A stretch of DNA of 64,000 nucleotides, from positions 4,997,035 to 5,061,034 of the forward strand of contig NW_002060946.1 of the NCBI RefSeq assembly GCF_000150275.1, written 5' to 3'. Of the stretch, positions 53,208-64,000 are shown piece after piece; the first letter of the stretch is position 1, and each line of letters opens with the position of its first letter. The notes below the pieces were generated by a model. It worked only from the letters and a program-made list of their open reading frames with translations. It did not search any database and had not been told where the DNA came from. This DNA is from Trichoplax adhaerens (lineage: Eukaryota > Placozoa > Uniplacotomia > Trichoplacea > Trichoplacidae). A program made the translations under genes and the position numbers.

Positions 53208-55558
53208 ATGTTGCTTTTGGTATATAATTGTAAGTTAATATTGTTAACGATTTAGAAAAACATTGAAGCAAATATGCTATCAGGCTTTTTATTATCCTAG
53301 GTAGCATATTGCTTTAACAATCTTGCAACCATCGTTTGCTAATATGCTATATATTCCTAATTTCAAGTCTTCTGTTTGTCTATGTTTTTACTAAATATGT
53401 CGATTTGTGCTATCAGATCGATGTATGTACTGTACTAGCTCATGCTTTTAAATGGAATATCCAAGTGTTATAGTCACCTCTATATAAATTGTTAACTTTG
53501 CTATAAGATCATCAATCAATAAAATAAAATTTGAAGCATTTTTGTTGTTACATGAAATTTTGTAATATTCATGCTTGTGATAATGAACCGATAATGCAGC
53601 AAGGTACATCGAAAAATAAATGTATTCAAGTCGCAATTAAGCAAGTTAATAGTGCAGTACTGGAAGTTGACTTTGCTGCAGTAGTTATTGTCAACTGAGT
53701 TGGATAATTTTAGTTCCTTTCAAAAGACTAGCTATCGGTCTTGCTGGCTAAGACGATACTTAGATAATAAATGAGAATATTTTGGTTCATTTTTAAGTTA
53801 ATGTTTTTGTAATTATTTTGATAGCTACTCTTTAATACGTGAAATGTTGCCACAAATGCTAGATTAGGAACATTTAATCATGATTGCGTAATAAAATAGC
53901 TCTTATAGTCATAATAGAATAGTTTAAATGGGATTCTACTTGACTGTAGCCCATTCTTATACTTGCTCTATATCTTTGGAAAGATAGATACTGGAAAGCA
54001 TAAATTCAAGATAGATTTTGTTTTTAATTATCACCGGTTGATCAATTGGATAATTATGCAAGTTAAGTGACTCTAGAGCTCGACTGGTATTTTAATTGAC
54101 AAAGCATTTAGTTCCAATATCCTTAAAAAATCAACTCTATTTTTTTGTAGTGGATATACGTACATTAAATTAATCATGAATTATATCAAACAGTATAATA
54201 TCGAGTCATTACGTGCGCATTGTCATTAACAAGTAAAATCATTGAAGAATCTAATAAGCTAATCAGCAAGTTTTTAGCAATCACTGGAGATTTGTCTGAT
54301 TAACAATTTGAATATGTCTAAAAGGCTTAACAAACGAATAAGTTAAATCCTTGATCAGTTGACTATATATCTATTTAAAATTAATCGATACTCATACTGC
54401 CAATAGCAGGTCGGTGCTCTAGAGGCACAATGAAAGTAAACATCACATATACAATTACAACTGTTACATCAAATCAAGTGTCGAGTTGTGACTCAGATTA
54501 AAATATTATTAACTAAAACGCCCAAATAAACCATCCGTGGCTAAGATTCATTCGTACTGGTTGTAATGTTAATTACAATCGGTGATATTTTTTATCCTGG
54601 CGTCAAAATGTCCACGAAAGTGATTTGTACAGTGTGAAAACTGCTGGCAACTACGAAGAAATATCAACTTCATTCGATACGGTTCTTTCATTACTGTGAA
54701 TGAAATATAATATTACTTAAGTCATATCCAGTATAAATACACTTCACACAGGGTAAGCATTTCTATTTCATCATCATTTTTTCAACAACTCAAAAAATTA
54801 GTCCTGCAACAAGATAAACTAAGTATTAATTCGTTGTAAATTGTCAAGTCAGTCGTTCAGTTTGTCTAGTTACGCTATATCCAATTCCTGTAAAAGTTCT
54901 CGTACTTTCGAAAAATATCGAGTCTTAATATATTCGTGAGAGCTATTGCACAAAACGAATCTTAATGCTAATTCCAGTGGTGTGCATTGCGTCGTTCGGG
55001 TAAATAGTGTCTCGTATGTAAGTCAAGGACGGTTTACATATAAATTGCTTCAATTCGTTTTATTTGAATATTGTACTACAAGAGGCGCCTTATTAACACT
55101 TACCAAATATATTTCCGACGACTCAAACTTTGGCATAATTTTAATCATGCTTAAAAGCAACTAGGTATACCATTAATTGCAAAGTGGATATAGTATCAAT
55201 AATTAGTGATAGTAACATAGAATAGATCTTTACAAATATATCAAAATACAAACATAGTTCCGATAAAATCTATGGCTTGTTATCAAATTATAGTCTATTG
55301 AGATACAAGTGATAAATGAAATAGCCAAAGCAAACAAATACTACAGTATAACAAATTGTATTTCAAAATAACTTCTACCGTCTTAATCCGTGATAATATC
55401 CTGTAATTGCGTTATATAATTATCAATGCTGGACTACGATTTCGCTAAGCGCAAATTTTAGCACCAACGCCAATCGTCACACATGAGTTATTTATATTTT
55501 AATATTCTACCATCGTAGCATCATTTACGAAACAAGAAATTCAACCGTAGTGCATATT
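53208..55558. other. Intergenic, convergent 3' ends, no gene supported
   Basis: Lies between the second thioester-protein gene and the septin, which converge. AT-rich; short Met-led frames at 54430 and 54946 show no family resemblance. Confidence 0.6.
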
Positions 55559-58500
55559 TTACCATAATTTCTTCTTTTTCTTTTCTTTCCCGTCGGTTTT
55601 ATCGTTTTTATGACTACAAGAGCGAAATCTTTTTAGTTCAATTCGGTACCGTCAATAATTGAAAAATGAATGTTACTTACCCTGGCTTTGGAGACCTTGG
55701 TAGTGATGACGTCGAATGTCCTTTTGCGCTCAGTTGAGCTTCCTCTATCTTTTTAGAAACGTGAATAAAATCACTCTTTTCCTTCTCGAATTTCTTTTTC
55801 TTTTCCTCATATTCGCGTCTCAGCTGATCATTTGATTTAGCTAAGTGTTCATGGCGACGCTTGATCTGTCAATCCATTTTAAGATATTCAATATAATTTA
55901 ACGTTTAATACAATAGCCAAGTCAAATATGACTTACATCCATTTCGCTATCTTTATATTTTTTAATTTTCTCTTTAATTTGTGTATCATAAACTTCTGAC
56001 ATTCTAGCCTCCATTGTATCTAATCTGTGTTTTACTTCCTCTTCTTCCTTGGCCAAACGCATTTTATAATTTGTACCTTCTTGGCTTACACTACTACCTC
56101 CTTTTCTGTATCGATAATTCTCGTAATGTAAGATATTGGTGTTATATATTAAATCAAACATGTGGGTCCTGGCAAAATAAATTGTTTCCATCCGTTAAAA
56201 CATAAACAATTTTTTATGCAAATAATTGCATTAAAATGGCCGATATAAAATTGTAAATAATCATGACAAACCTGATGAGAACATTTCGTAGATGGATGAA
56301 ATCGGAATGATCATTGTTCTCGACTATATGAGCAGATTTTGTTTGATCGCAGCTAGGTCAGTAATTCAATTGGAGAATTTTTTTTAAAGGTATCACAAAT
56401 TTGTAATATTACCTTCTACCATACCCCATGGATATTTTCGGACTCTAACTTCTTTACCACCGTTAAGTTGAATTTTAGTGTTGCTGCCAACAACGGCGAA
56501 AGGAATGCTTTCCTAAAAGAGTAAAGATTAATTGGTAAATAATCAAGAAGATCGAATTATTAAAGCGATAAACCATTTACTAGTAGTTTTATCTTACTTT
56601 GCTTGATTTATGCTGTGCAGCATAATCTTCATCTTCTCCGGCAACTTCTTGAAATTCGAAAATTCTAATTTTATTATCCCGCAGGTCTTTCAAAATCTGG
56701 AAAGATCGTACAAGATAAGAAATTGGCTAACCTAAATAATATTATTACATGTCATTCGAAAGTATTGAATGCCTTACCCTTCTCTTGAATCCTTTACATT
56801 CATCTTCAGTCATGGTATCAGCTTTAGCAATAATAGGAACAATGTTCACCTATCGGATAATAAAGACTGTAAATTAATATCGATACAGTACATTAAGCGT
56901 TAGGATTGCAATTTCAAATCTTACAATTATTATTATCATTTAATTTACCTTATCGTACAATTGTTTCATATATTCTATATCAATAGGCCTCAAGCTAGAA
57001 TCGAAATAGTTCATATTGAAGAGTGTAAGCACATCATTTTGGCTACAATTTCATATGTTTACCGCTATGATATAGCATACCTATGCCCAGTTGGAGGGAT
57101 GAAATAAAGGCAACAGTGTACTCGAGTATCTACAATGTGGTATTCTCGATCGATGCGAGATTCCTGTTGAATGTATTCGTCAAATCTTTTTTGAATAAAA
57201 TCAATAATTGGTTGCCAACTGTAAACGAAAATGAGGAAATAAGAAATTCAACCTCGCCGTCCTTCAATTAGGTGAGCGTCTATGTAAATTATAGAATATT
57301 TAATATACCAGTTTGTGTTGTCAATAGCATCTCCAAAACCTGGCGTGTCTATTAATGTCAATTTAAGGCGAACTCCATTTTCCTCAAGATCCATGGTAGA
57401 GGCTTCGATCTTCAAATTGAAAGTAGAGAGTTACATAGCAGAAACGTATCCGTAATGCTATTTTATTAGTAAAGTTGACAGATAAAGAGTGATACTTTTT
57501 ATACTTTACATTTTTTGATAAATTAATTGCAAAGTTTTAAATCATCACCTTTACGAGAAAATCTAATTGCAATAAAAATATTATTTACATTAGATCCATT
57601 GATATTACAAGCTACCTGTAAAGTCTGTTTGATTCTGTCATCATAATTTGCAGTAGTATATACATCCGATAGGAAAAGAGAGTTGATCAACGTAGATTTT
57701 CCAAGTCCAGATTCACCTGTAATGGATTGAACGAAAGTCTTGGATGTTATACTCGTAATTTAATTTATTGCAGTTTTATCATCATAAATTTATGGTCAGC
57801 TAGGAAAATTAAAATAAAACTGTATTTTTTAAGACGATGCTATATGATCGTATAAATTAGAGAATTTCGTAGTCTCTGTGTATACAACACCTATCCATAA
57901 CTACCTTCTACTATTATAGAGCTGTTATCCTATACTCTCTATAGCTATATATACTTCTACTACACAACGGTAATGGATTACTGAAAAATGACTACCCTTC
58001 CATTGTCTACGATTAAAAAAAAATAAATTTTCCAATACGGCTAATAGCGCTTTTGCTGTACAAAATGATGTGAAAATAGTGCATCTGTTCTATCCATTTG
58101 TCGAACTAGCACTATACTGTATTACCCAAGATTAAGAGAATCATTGTCTCTTGCATATTAACATGAACGGCAGTTGCTTGTAACTGGTAGAAATATTAAT
58201 GATAGTGCTTGCGGGACACTCACCTACTACCATTAACGTAAATTCAAAACCATTACGAACCGATCTTCTATACAGCTGATTAGGTAAATCTGCAAAACCA
58301 ACATGACCATCGGATTTTTTGGGAATCTGTTGGATAGAAAATTGATCACAATCATCGTAGAATGGGGTTGTACAACTTGATAAGGTTAATCAATCACTTG
58401 TTTCCTTTCAATCATAAAGTAGGATATTAAGCCCAAGAGGATATTTTATTTTTAATTGCACTAGCTAACTACAGTTTGATATTGTTCTATTCAACTTGAA

Positions 58501-58722
58501 GATTGTTATAGTACTGTATGTGTCAGTTGAATACACTGTGGAAATTTCATTGATTCTGTTGTATCTCACATGCAGTAACAAGTTAAGTTAGAAACGATAG
58601 TAATTATCATAATATAAGAATAACTATAAGGTGAAAATAGTGATCATCGACGGAAATACGTATAGTGCTGAAGCAGCGATTACGTAAGCGAAAACAATGA
58701 CATGAACACGGTGGCTTACCAT
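55559..58722 (-). CDS. Septin (SEPT2/SEPT7-like)
   Basis: Filament-forming GTPase of the cortical cytoskeleton. Minus-strand exons: ATG 58720-58722, then 58224-58326, 57616-57716, 57309-57409, 57081-57218, 56949-56994, 56778-56849, 56598-56696, 56413-56512, 56272-56323, 55937-56168, 55681-55865, 55559-55613; 428 residues. The protein starts [18 protein letters not shown], as in animal septins. It shows P-loop GESGLGKST (36-44), G3 DTPG (90-93), G4 AKAD (172-175), the septin element [14 protein letters not shown], then a Lys/Glu coiled coil and a polybasic end. The start is set at the Met just before the first donor. An upstream alternative is phase-consistent: exons 58720-58751 and 58943-58985 would add 24 residues. 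Assignment between septin subgroups is uncertain; [11 protein letters not shown] and the coiled coil favour SEPT7, parts of the G domain resemble SEPT2/5. Confidence 0.94.
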
Positions 58723-58985
58723 GGCATCCCCCTTGGCGGCTTTAGGTTTAGCTGTGACAGAAAGAGAATTTAAAGTTAGTTTCTAGAATTGGGAGCAGAA
58801 ACATTAGTTTATCTTTGTTAAGTTGATAACAATAACAGTATCCATCCTCTAAAATCGTTATCCTTCTCCACTGTGATAGGGGTAACTTGGCGAACAAAAG
58901 AGTATTTTTAAGCAAGTGTCATGAGTCGTTGACATTTTGTACCAGCAAAGAGCTCATTTTGATTGTATTCAGCTGAGAACAACAT

Positions 58986-60767
58986 TGCCTACGACAGAAT
59001 TACTTGGTCTACAATCGATTCACTACAGTGTCAAGGGTGGCAAATTGTGCAGAATTTAGAGATGCATCCCATGCCGATCCTAGACTACCACCAATGCAAA
59101 ATCCTGTCGAACTTGACTGAGTCCATCAACAGTTCAATTAGAAGAGAGTGAAAATAAAAAGTAGCCTAATAATGAAGCCATGCAGGATATCGAATCTATT
59201 GTATTGGCTGTGCTATCAAGCTAGTCCTAGTCAAGAAATACTGTAGTTGCATGGAAGTGGAATGTCATGATCTTCCTTTTGAGGATGTCAAACTGAGTGC
59301 AACCCATCTGTAAATAGGCCAACATTGTACTGCTGTGCGGTAGAACTGATAAAAATGCTGTCGATCTATATCACTGTAAAGACCAATTCTACACACACAC
59401 TGTACGTCTGAAAGAGAGGATAGGACAACAACAACAACTACTACTGTACAGTATGCAGTCCATGTCAAAAGTTTTCAACGAGATCGACTAAAATGATGAA
59501 GGGAAATGACGTTCAAGACGGAGCTTGGTGTAAATTGATTGTCATGGCGATGACATTCCAATCTGGCTTGAAATACTGCATTGACATTCAAAATGTCGTA
59601 TCAATCCTATTGTAATGGAAATCGATCTTGGTTTGTAGCTCATTTACCCATGGCTATCTTGATGACTTGATCGCAGTTAGACTTGTTGAAGTAGTTGAAA
59701 AGTAAAAGAGAATTATGGCCAAGTTAGCAGTTGGAATGAGCAAGGCGGCTGCATCTGTCGAATGGCGTTGTAGCAGTGGACTGCAGTGGCGATCACCGTT
59801 TAATACAGTACAGGATAGGGGTAGTGAAACGTGCAAGGCCATCACAGGGACCGTTACGGTCCTAGTTGAGTCCAGTACGTCATACAGTACCCTGACAGGG
59901 AGTAGGGTACTGGTACCCTAATGGTACTCTACTTGCTGCCTTGAGTTGTCAGCACTGAGCATGTCCAGAGTACAGTATCACCTACCGAAGCCATGACGGG
60001 AGTCCGGATCAATTGATGTACACTCATTGTACAGTACAGTAGGTGTCGATACAGTAGAGGATGACCTGTATCTTACACTATCCAGTATGCTACAAATGGT
60101 CCAGTACTGGAAAATTGAAATCGCCGTCACGGTTGGGATCGAGCCGGATCGGATTCCACTCTACTTTACCGTACCGTACTGTATCCAAAGTTTGTGGTGT
60201 TATTGCGTCGTACTGACAGGCCACAACGGCATGGAAGGAAGGACAGGAGGACTCAACTTGGTGACAGTAGTTTGTGACGGTAGTCCGCTTTGAGGACATT
60301 TTCCAATCTGCCAAATTTGAATTTCTTTTTTATTTGAACCCGCCCAACCCTAACAGAGTGCTCTATTCGGATCAACTTGTATTCAGTGTACTGTCTATTT
60401 GTACAAGTTCTTGCATTGCAAGACAGTAATGCTTACTATTACGCTATTTTCCATTGTTGGTGCAAGAAAATCACGGACTAATCGTTTTCTTCTGGTATAA
60501 CCCGTCAAGAAAATCCATGCTATGCTAAGCCTTTCAAAACAGTACTGTACAGTACACTGCAGTGTATTGGTCTGTACTGTCTCTACTCTACTCTGGTGAA
60601 AGATTTCCCGCGCTAGTTACTGGTACTGGACGGAAATGATGTTGTCGATGGTGATTGAGTTGAAACAGTACGTCAGAATATGTTGTACTGACATCATTTC
60701 TGCTTGTAATACACAGTAGACATGATGGATTCACCGCTTGCGAGCGAAACGAATGTCACCATCTAGG
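58986..60767. other. Intergenic between divergent septin and GINS2 genes
   Basis: Less AT-rich than most of the window and full of ACAGTAC/GTACTGT words (59440-60600), such as AGTACTGTACAGTACACTGC near 60541. Several overlapping frames of 60-90 codons on both strands conflict with each other and resemble no family. The septin promoter should lie at the left end. Confidence 0.5.
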
Positions 60768-61232
60768 TATCACTACGGCGGATCAAGTACTAGACAACGA
60801 TATCGATGACTTGATAAGTACTGTTATGGACTAGTAGAAGAAGCCGATTTTCTTCTTGATGTCATCATGGATGGATCACTACGGCTGATCAAGTACTACA
60901 CTATGATATCCATGACTTGATAAGTACTGTCATGGACTAGTAGAAGAAGCCGATTTTCTTCTTGATGTCATCATGGATCACTACGGCTGATCAAGTTCTA
61001 CACTATGATATCCATGACTGGATAAGTACTGTCATAGACTAGTAGAAGAAGCCGATTTTCTTCTTGATGTCATCATGGATGGATCACTACGGCTGATTAA
61101 GTTCTACACTATGATATCCATGACTTGATAAGTACTGTCATGGACTAGTAGAAGAAGCCGATTTCCTTCTTGATGTCATCATGGATGGATCACTACGGCT
61201 GATCAAGCACTAGACTATGATATCGATGACTT
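60768..61232. repeat. About 106-bp tandem repeat, 4.4 copies
   Basis: The landmark CACTACGG recurs at 60771, 60877, 60979, 61085 and 61191 (spacings 106, 102, 106, 106). The 102-bp unit lacks one of two tandem ATGG words. Each full unit contains GATCAAG, CATGACTTGATAAGTACTGT, AAGAAGCCGATTTTCTTCTT (an imperfect inverted repeat) and GATGTCATCATGG. The array ends 160 bp before the GINS2 start codon. Confidence 0.95.
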
Positions 61233-61244
61233 CTTGCAGTCTAC

Positions 61245-61330
61245 AGTACAGTAGACAGTATACAGTACTGTTGCGTCCAGGAATACAGTATACTGTACTG
61301 TACTGTACAGTACAGTGTACAGTAGGCTAC
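61245..61330. repeat. Palindromic TACAGTA/TACTGTA cluster before GINS2
   Basis: Dense overlapping copies of ACAGTA, TACTGT and the palindrome TACTGTACAGTA lie 60-150 bp upstream of the GINS2 ATG, so the GINS2 promoter or 5' UTR is made largely of this word. Confidence 0.8.
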
Positions 61331-61392
61331 AATGTACAGCTAGGGTACAATCTACAACATTCGATCACTTTCCAGCTCATCGATGCGAGGCG

Positions 61393-62548
61393 ATGGAGGC
61401 CTGCGAGATTGAATTTCTTGCTGAAGATAGCATCGTGACGGTCCTACCCAATTTCTCAGAAAACAAGATTTATTTAATCAGTGTAAGCTATTGCCAACAG
61501 CCAGATTAGCTTCCTTAGCTAGGCTTGCACAAATTCAATTCATAGACGTGTACACTGTACAAATCAATTTTAGGTATCAATCCAATCAGTTCATGTTATC
61601 AATTCATGACAGAGTTCATGAAAGCGGATGCGAGCCACATCACTTTGCCATTTCCTAATAGTGTATCAAAGTTAGCCATTGCAGTAATGGCCATACGATT
61701 TTAATGGATAAATTACAGCTCAAATCCAGCCATTCAATGGCAATACTACTGTAATTTACTAGTACAGAGTATCATAATGAGCTTGACTTGCAGTGATTAT
61801 TTGGTGTTGAATTAAAATTCTTCCTTTCATGTAGGGTGATGTTGGTCCCTTTAATCCTTCCATGCCAACGGATCTGCCTTTATGGCTAGCCATCGATCTG
61901 AAGCAACGCCAAAAATGTCGAATTCAACCTCCAAAATGGATGAATGTCGGTAAGTTCTATGCCAATGTTGCTGCTATAGATGATGTAAATGTTGAAATGG
62001 CATACAAAATAATGGATTGGCTCTCTTTCTTATTCTTCATGGATACCAGAAACTCTTCAAGAGTTGAAACAAGCGGAAAATGATTCTGCACTTTTCTGTC
62101 CTATGCCTGATCCACATTATATTGAGATAACCCAGCTGTTGATGAACTGGTTAGTCTTATCTTACTACAGTATAGGTAGAGTTACTTAACTATAATAATC
62201 TTCCTCACTACTATGCTTGCAATAACCATACATATGATGCAATAGATGAAGTTATGATCGAGCCTATTCTATTAAATATTTTGCCTATTTCATTTCAGTG
62301 CTGCAGAGGATATACCCCATGCCGATGAGATTAAAACATTAATAAAAGATATAGCTGATTTACGCATGGCGAAATTAAAGAAGAGTATGGACGGAATGAT
62401 TAAAGAAAAAGCAACCAATGCTAGGTTAGATAATTTATCCATGATGGAGATTAACCTCATAAGACCTTTATTGACGCAAGCACTTGACCAGTCGTATCGT
62501 CTCCAATGCTTGCAAGATGAACAACTTCAACTGGCTGGTACTGAATAG
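61393..62548 (+). CDS. GINS2: DNA replication complex GINS protein PSF2
   Basis: Subunit of the GINS tetramer, part of the CMG (Cdc45-MCM-GINS) replicative helicase in the nucleus. Four exons, 61393-61482, 61835-61949, 62050-62149 and 62299-62548, give 184 residues, as in vertebrate GINS2 (185). It begins [21 protein letters not shown], matching the family start. Then come [30 protein letters not shown], the [16 protein letters not shown] helix, [20 protein letters not shown] and [13 protein letters not shown] near the C-terminus. All introns are GT-AG with consistent phases. The neighbouring septin is divergently transcribed; they do not share a close promoter (start codons about 2.7 kb apart). 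Confidence 0.97.
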
Positions 62549-64000
62549 AATTACAACCTACAATACTGTAGGTATCCAGCACATTACACTCTTTCATACA
62601 GGTTACCAATGTACATACACGAGCGTGTCTTGAATATTGTGCATTTCAATGGCAGAAGATAGACTCGTACATATCCATTTAATGATCCTATAAATTGCAC
62701 TACTGAGATCATATAAAGCCACTGTAATCCAAGAGGAATGATACGAAACACCATCAAGTATCTTTATCTATTCTGTTAATGACACAGTATCAAGAATGCC
62801 ACTTTGTACTAAATTCTATTAAACTACAGTATATATGTTATAAATATGTCTACGTAATTGGATAACAATCTTATTTTTACTGTATAGTATTTACATGTTG
62901 ATGCGTTGCTTTACTTACTTACATACGTAACGGCGTCTACTAAATGCTCATAGCATACTGTAAAATAGGAATTGAATAATATTTATAAATCTGCTGTATC
63001 CACATTGTACACTAATTACGAGAGATGCCAGTGATAATTTTGATAGGGTCATTACAAACCAATCACTGCATTATCTATCGAAATTTTACAATTTGTAGAT
63101 GCTGGATGAACGTAATGTGACGAATACCTGTACAACATCGAACAGGCATTTGTTGGCAACCGATAATTGCCTTGATCTTTAATGATGGATGTTCATATCT
63201 GTCGTAGTTTCTTTTCCAAATTAGATGTAATGAAAATAATTGCGATCATACTTATTGTATGAGTTGACACTTTTTGATGGAGGTGAAAATAATATTACCT
63301 CAGTAGGCTAAATTGATGTTTGCGCATTTTCAGCGTTTTTGAATTTCTTATCATTAGGAGAAATATGGATAGGTTACCGTGACAATCTATACTTTAATTG
63401 TATTTCTTATATTTATGCCAATTACTGGTACTATTAAAAGTAGCGATATTATCATTACACCGTAATATCGAAGAGCTATTTAGAATTGGTATAAATGAAT
63501 GAATCAATAAAGAAAACAAACCATTATTGATTTTGATTTTATTATTCGCCAATTACGTCGGTATATTCTTCACAAACGAAATTACATTATTCAAGTATAA
63601 AGCATTATTACTGTAATTTTAGATTTGTATCTTATTAAAAATGATTATAACGATCTTAGACTGGGAAGGTACATCAGCATTATTTTCATCATACATGTTC
63701 TATACATAGATCAATCAGGATTAACTAGTTAACGAAAATTCGTATGTCGTCTATACCTATTAGAAGCAAGTCATTATCTAGAGGTAATATAGGAAACCAG
63801 AAACTGATCTATATTACTAATATTTGTACGTTATCGAATTATTAAAACATTATTAACGATTGTTTTATTCAACATAAATAATGGCTACTTTTAAGCCAAG
63901 TATAGTACTATAAATCACTCCATAGAATATTTATTGATTTTCCTATAAATTAATATCTTGAATGAAAATTTATGACCGTAAATAAAATGGTTGAAAGCGG
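62549..64000. other. Intergenic, nothing recognised
   Basis: AT-rich sequence downstream of GINS2 with no open frame or repeat I can support. Any gene beyond lies outside the window. Confidence 0.6.

Noticed and set aside
58720-58985. Upstream septin start at 58983-58985 with two extra exons
   Set aside because: Phase-consistent, but the added N-terminus is unlike septins and the Met at 58720-58722 already gives a typical septin start.
58963-60314. Several 62-88 codon frames on both strands between septin and GINS2
   Set aside because: They overlap each other, run through ACAGTAC repeats and lack family resemblance.
1-64000. tRNA genes, rRNA, CRISPR arrays
   Set aside because: GGTTCGA-type strings (for example near 19831, 20263, 42006) lack the paired arms of a tRNA; no rRNA or spaced direct repeats of CRISPR type were seen, as expected for animal nuclear DNA.

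Overview
This window is AT-rich nuclear DNA from an animal. Every recognised gene is cut into many short exons by GT-AG introns, mostly 60-400 nt, with splice sites that hold frame from exon to exon. The protein set is metazoan: fatty acid 2-hydroxylase, DDX27, SCCPDH, two CD109/alpha-2-macroglobulin family proteins, a septin and GINS2. Ancestral-looking intron density, moderate intergenic distances and lack of vertebrate-type repeats suggest an early-branching animal. A placozoan is my best guess, but that is inference, not proof.

Layout: 1-3082 has no gene I can support beyond one candidate micro-exon. 3083-4028 (+) holds the last exons of FA2H. 4029-6869 is intergenic with a 142-bp tandem repeat and a dense (ACAGT)n/ACTGT block. 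6870-13283 (+) is the DEAD-box helicase DDX27. It converges on SCCPDH (13738-17927, -). 17928-24579 is intergenic, with a 39-bp minisatellite, a 131-bp tandem duplication and unrecognised minus-strand coding-like scraps. 24580-33168 (+) is a 36-exon GPI-anchored CD109-like thioester protein. 33169-44917 is an 11.7-kb gene-poor gap containing what looks like a relic of a third family member. 44918-53104 (+) is a second 36-exon family member, collinear exon by exon with the first but with altered key residues. 55559-58722 (-) is a septin. 58986-61392 is intergenic with a 106-bp tandem repeat. 61393-62548 (+) is GINS2. 62549-64000 shows nothing I can call.

FA2H, DDX27, SCCPDH, septin and GINS2 are unrelated housekeeping-type genes (sphingolipid hydroxylation, ribosome biogenesis, an oxidoreductase-like membrane protein, cytoskeletal GTPase, DNA replication). 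The paired thioester-protein genes are the functional theme of the window: one copy keeps the thioester, the catalytic-type His and a GPI tail. The other keeps the exon plan and fold segments but has a changed thioester site, no His, no GPI tail, many N-glycosylation sequons and an apparent one-base frameshift in exon 2. This is the most interesting part of the window.
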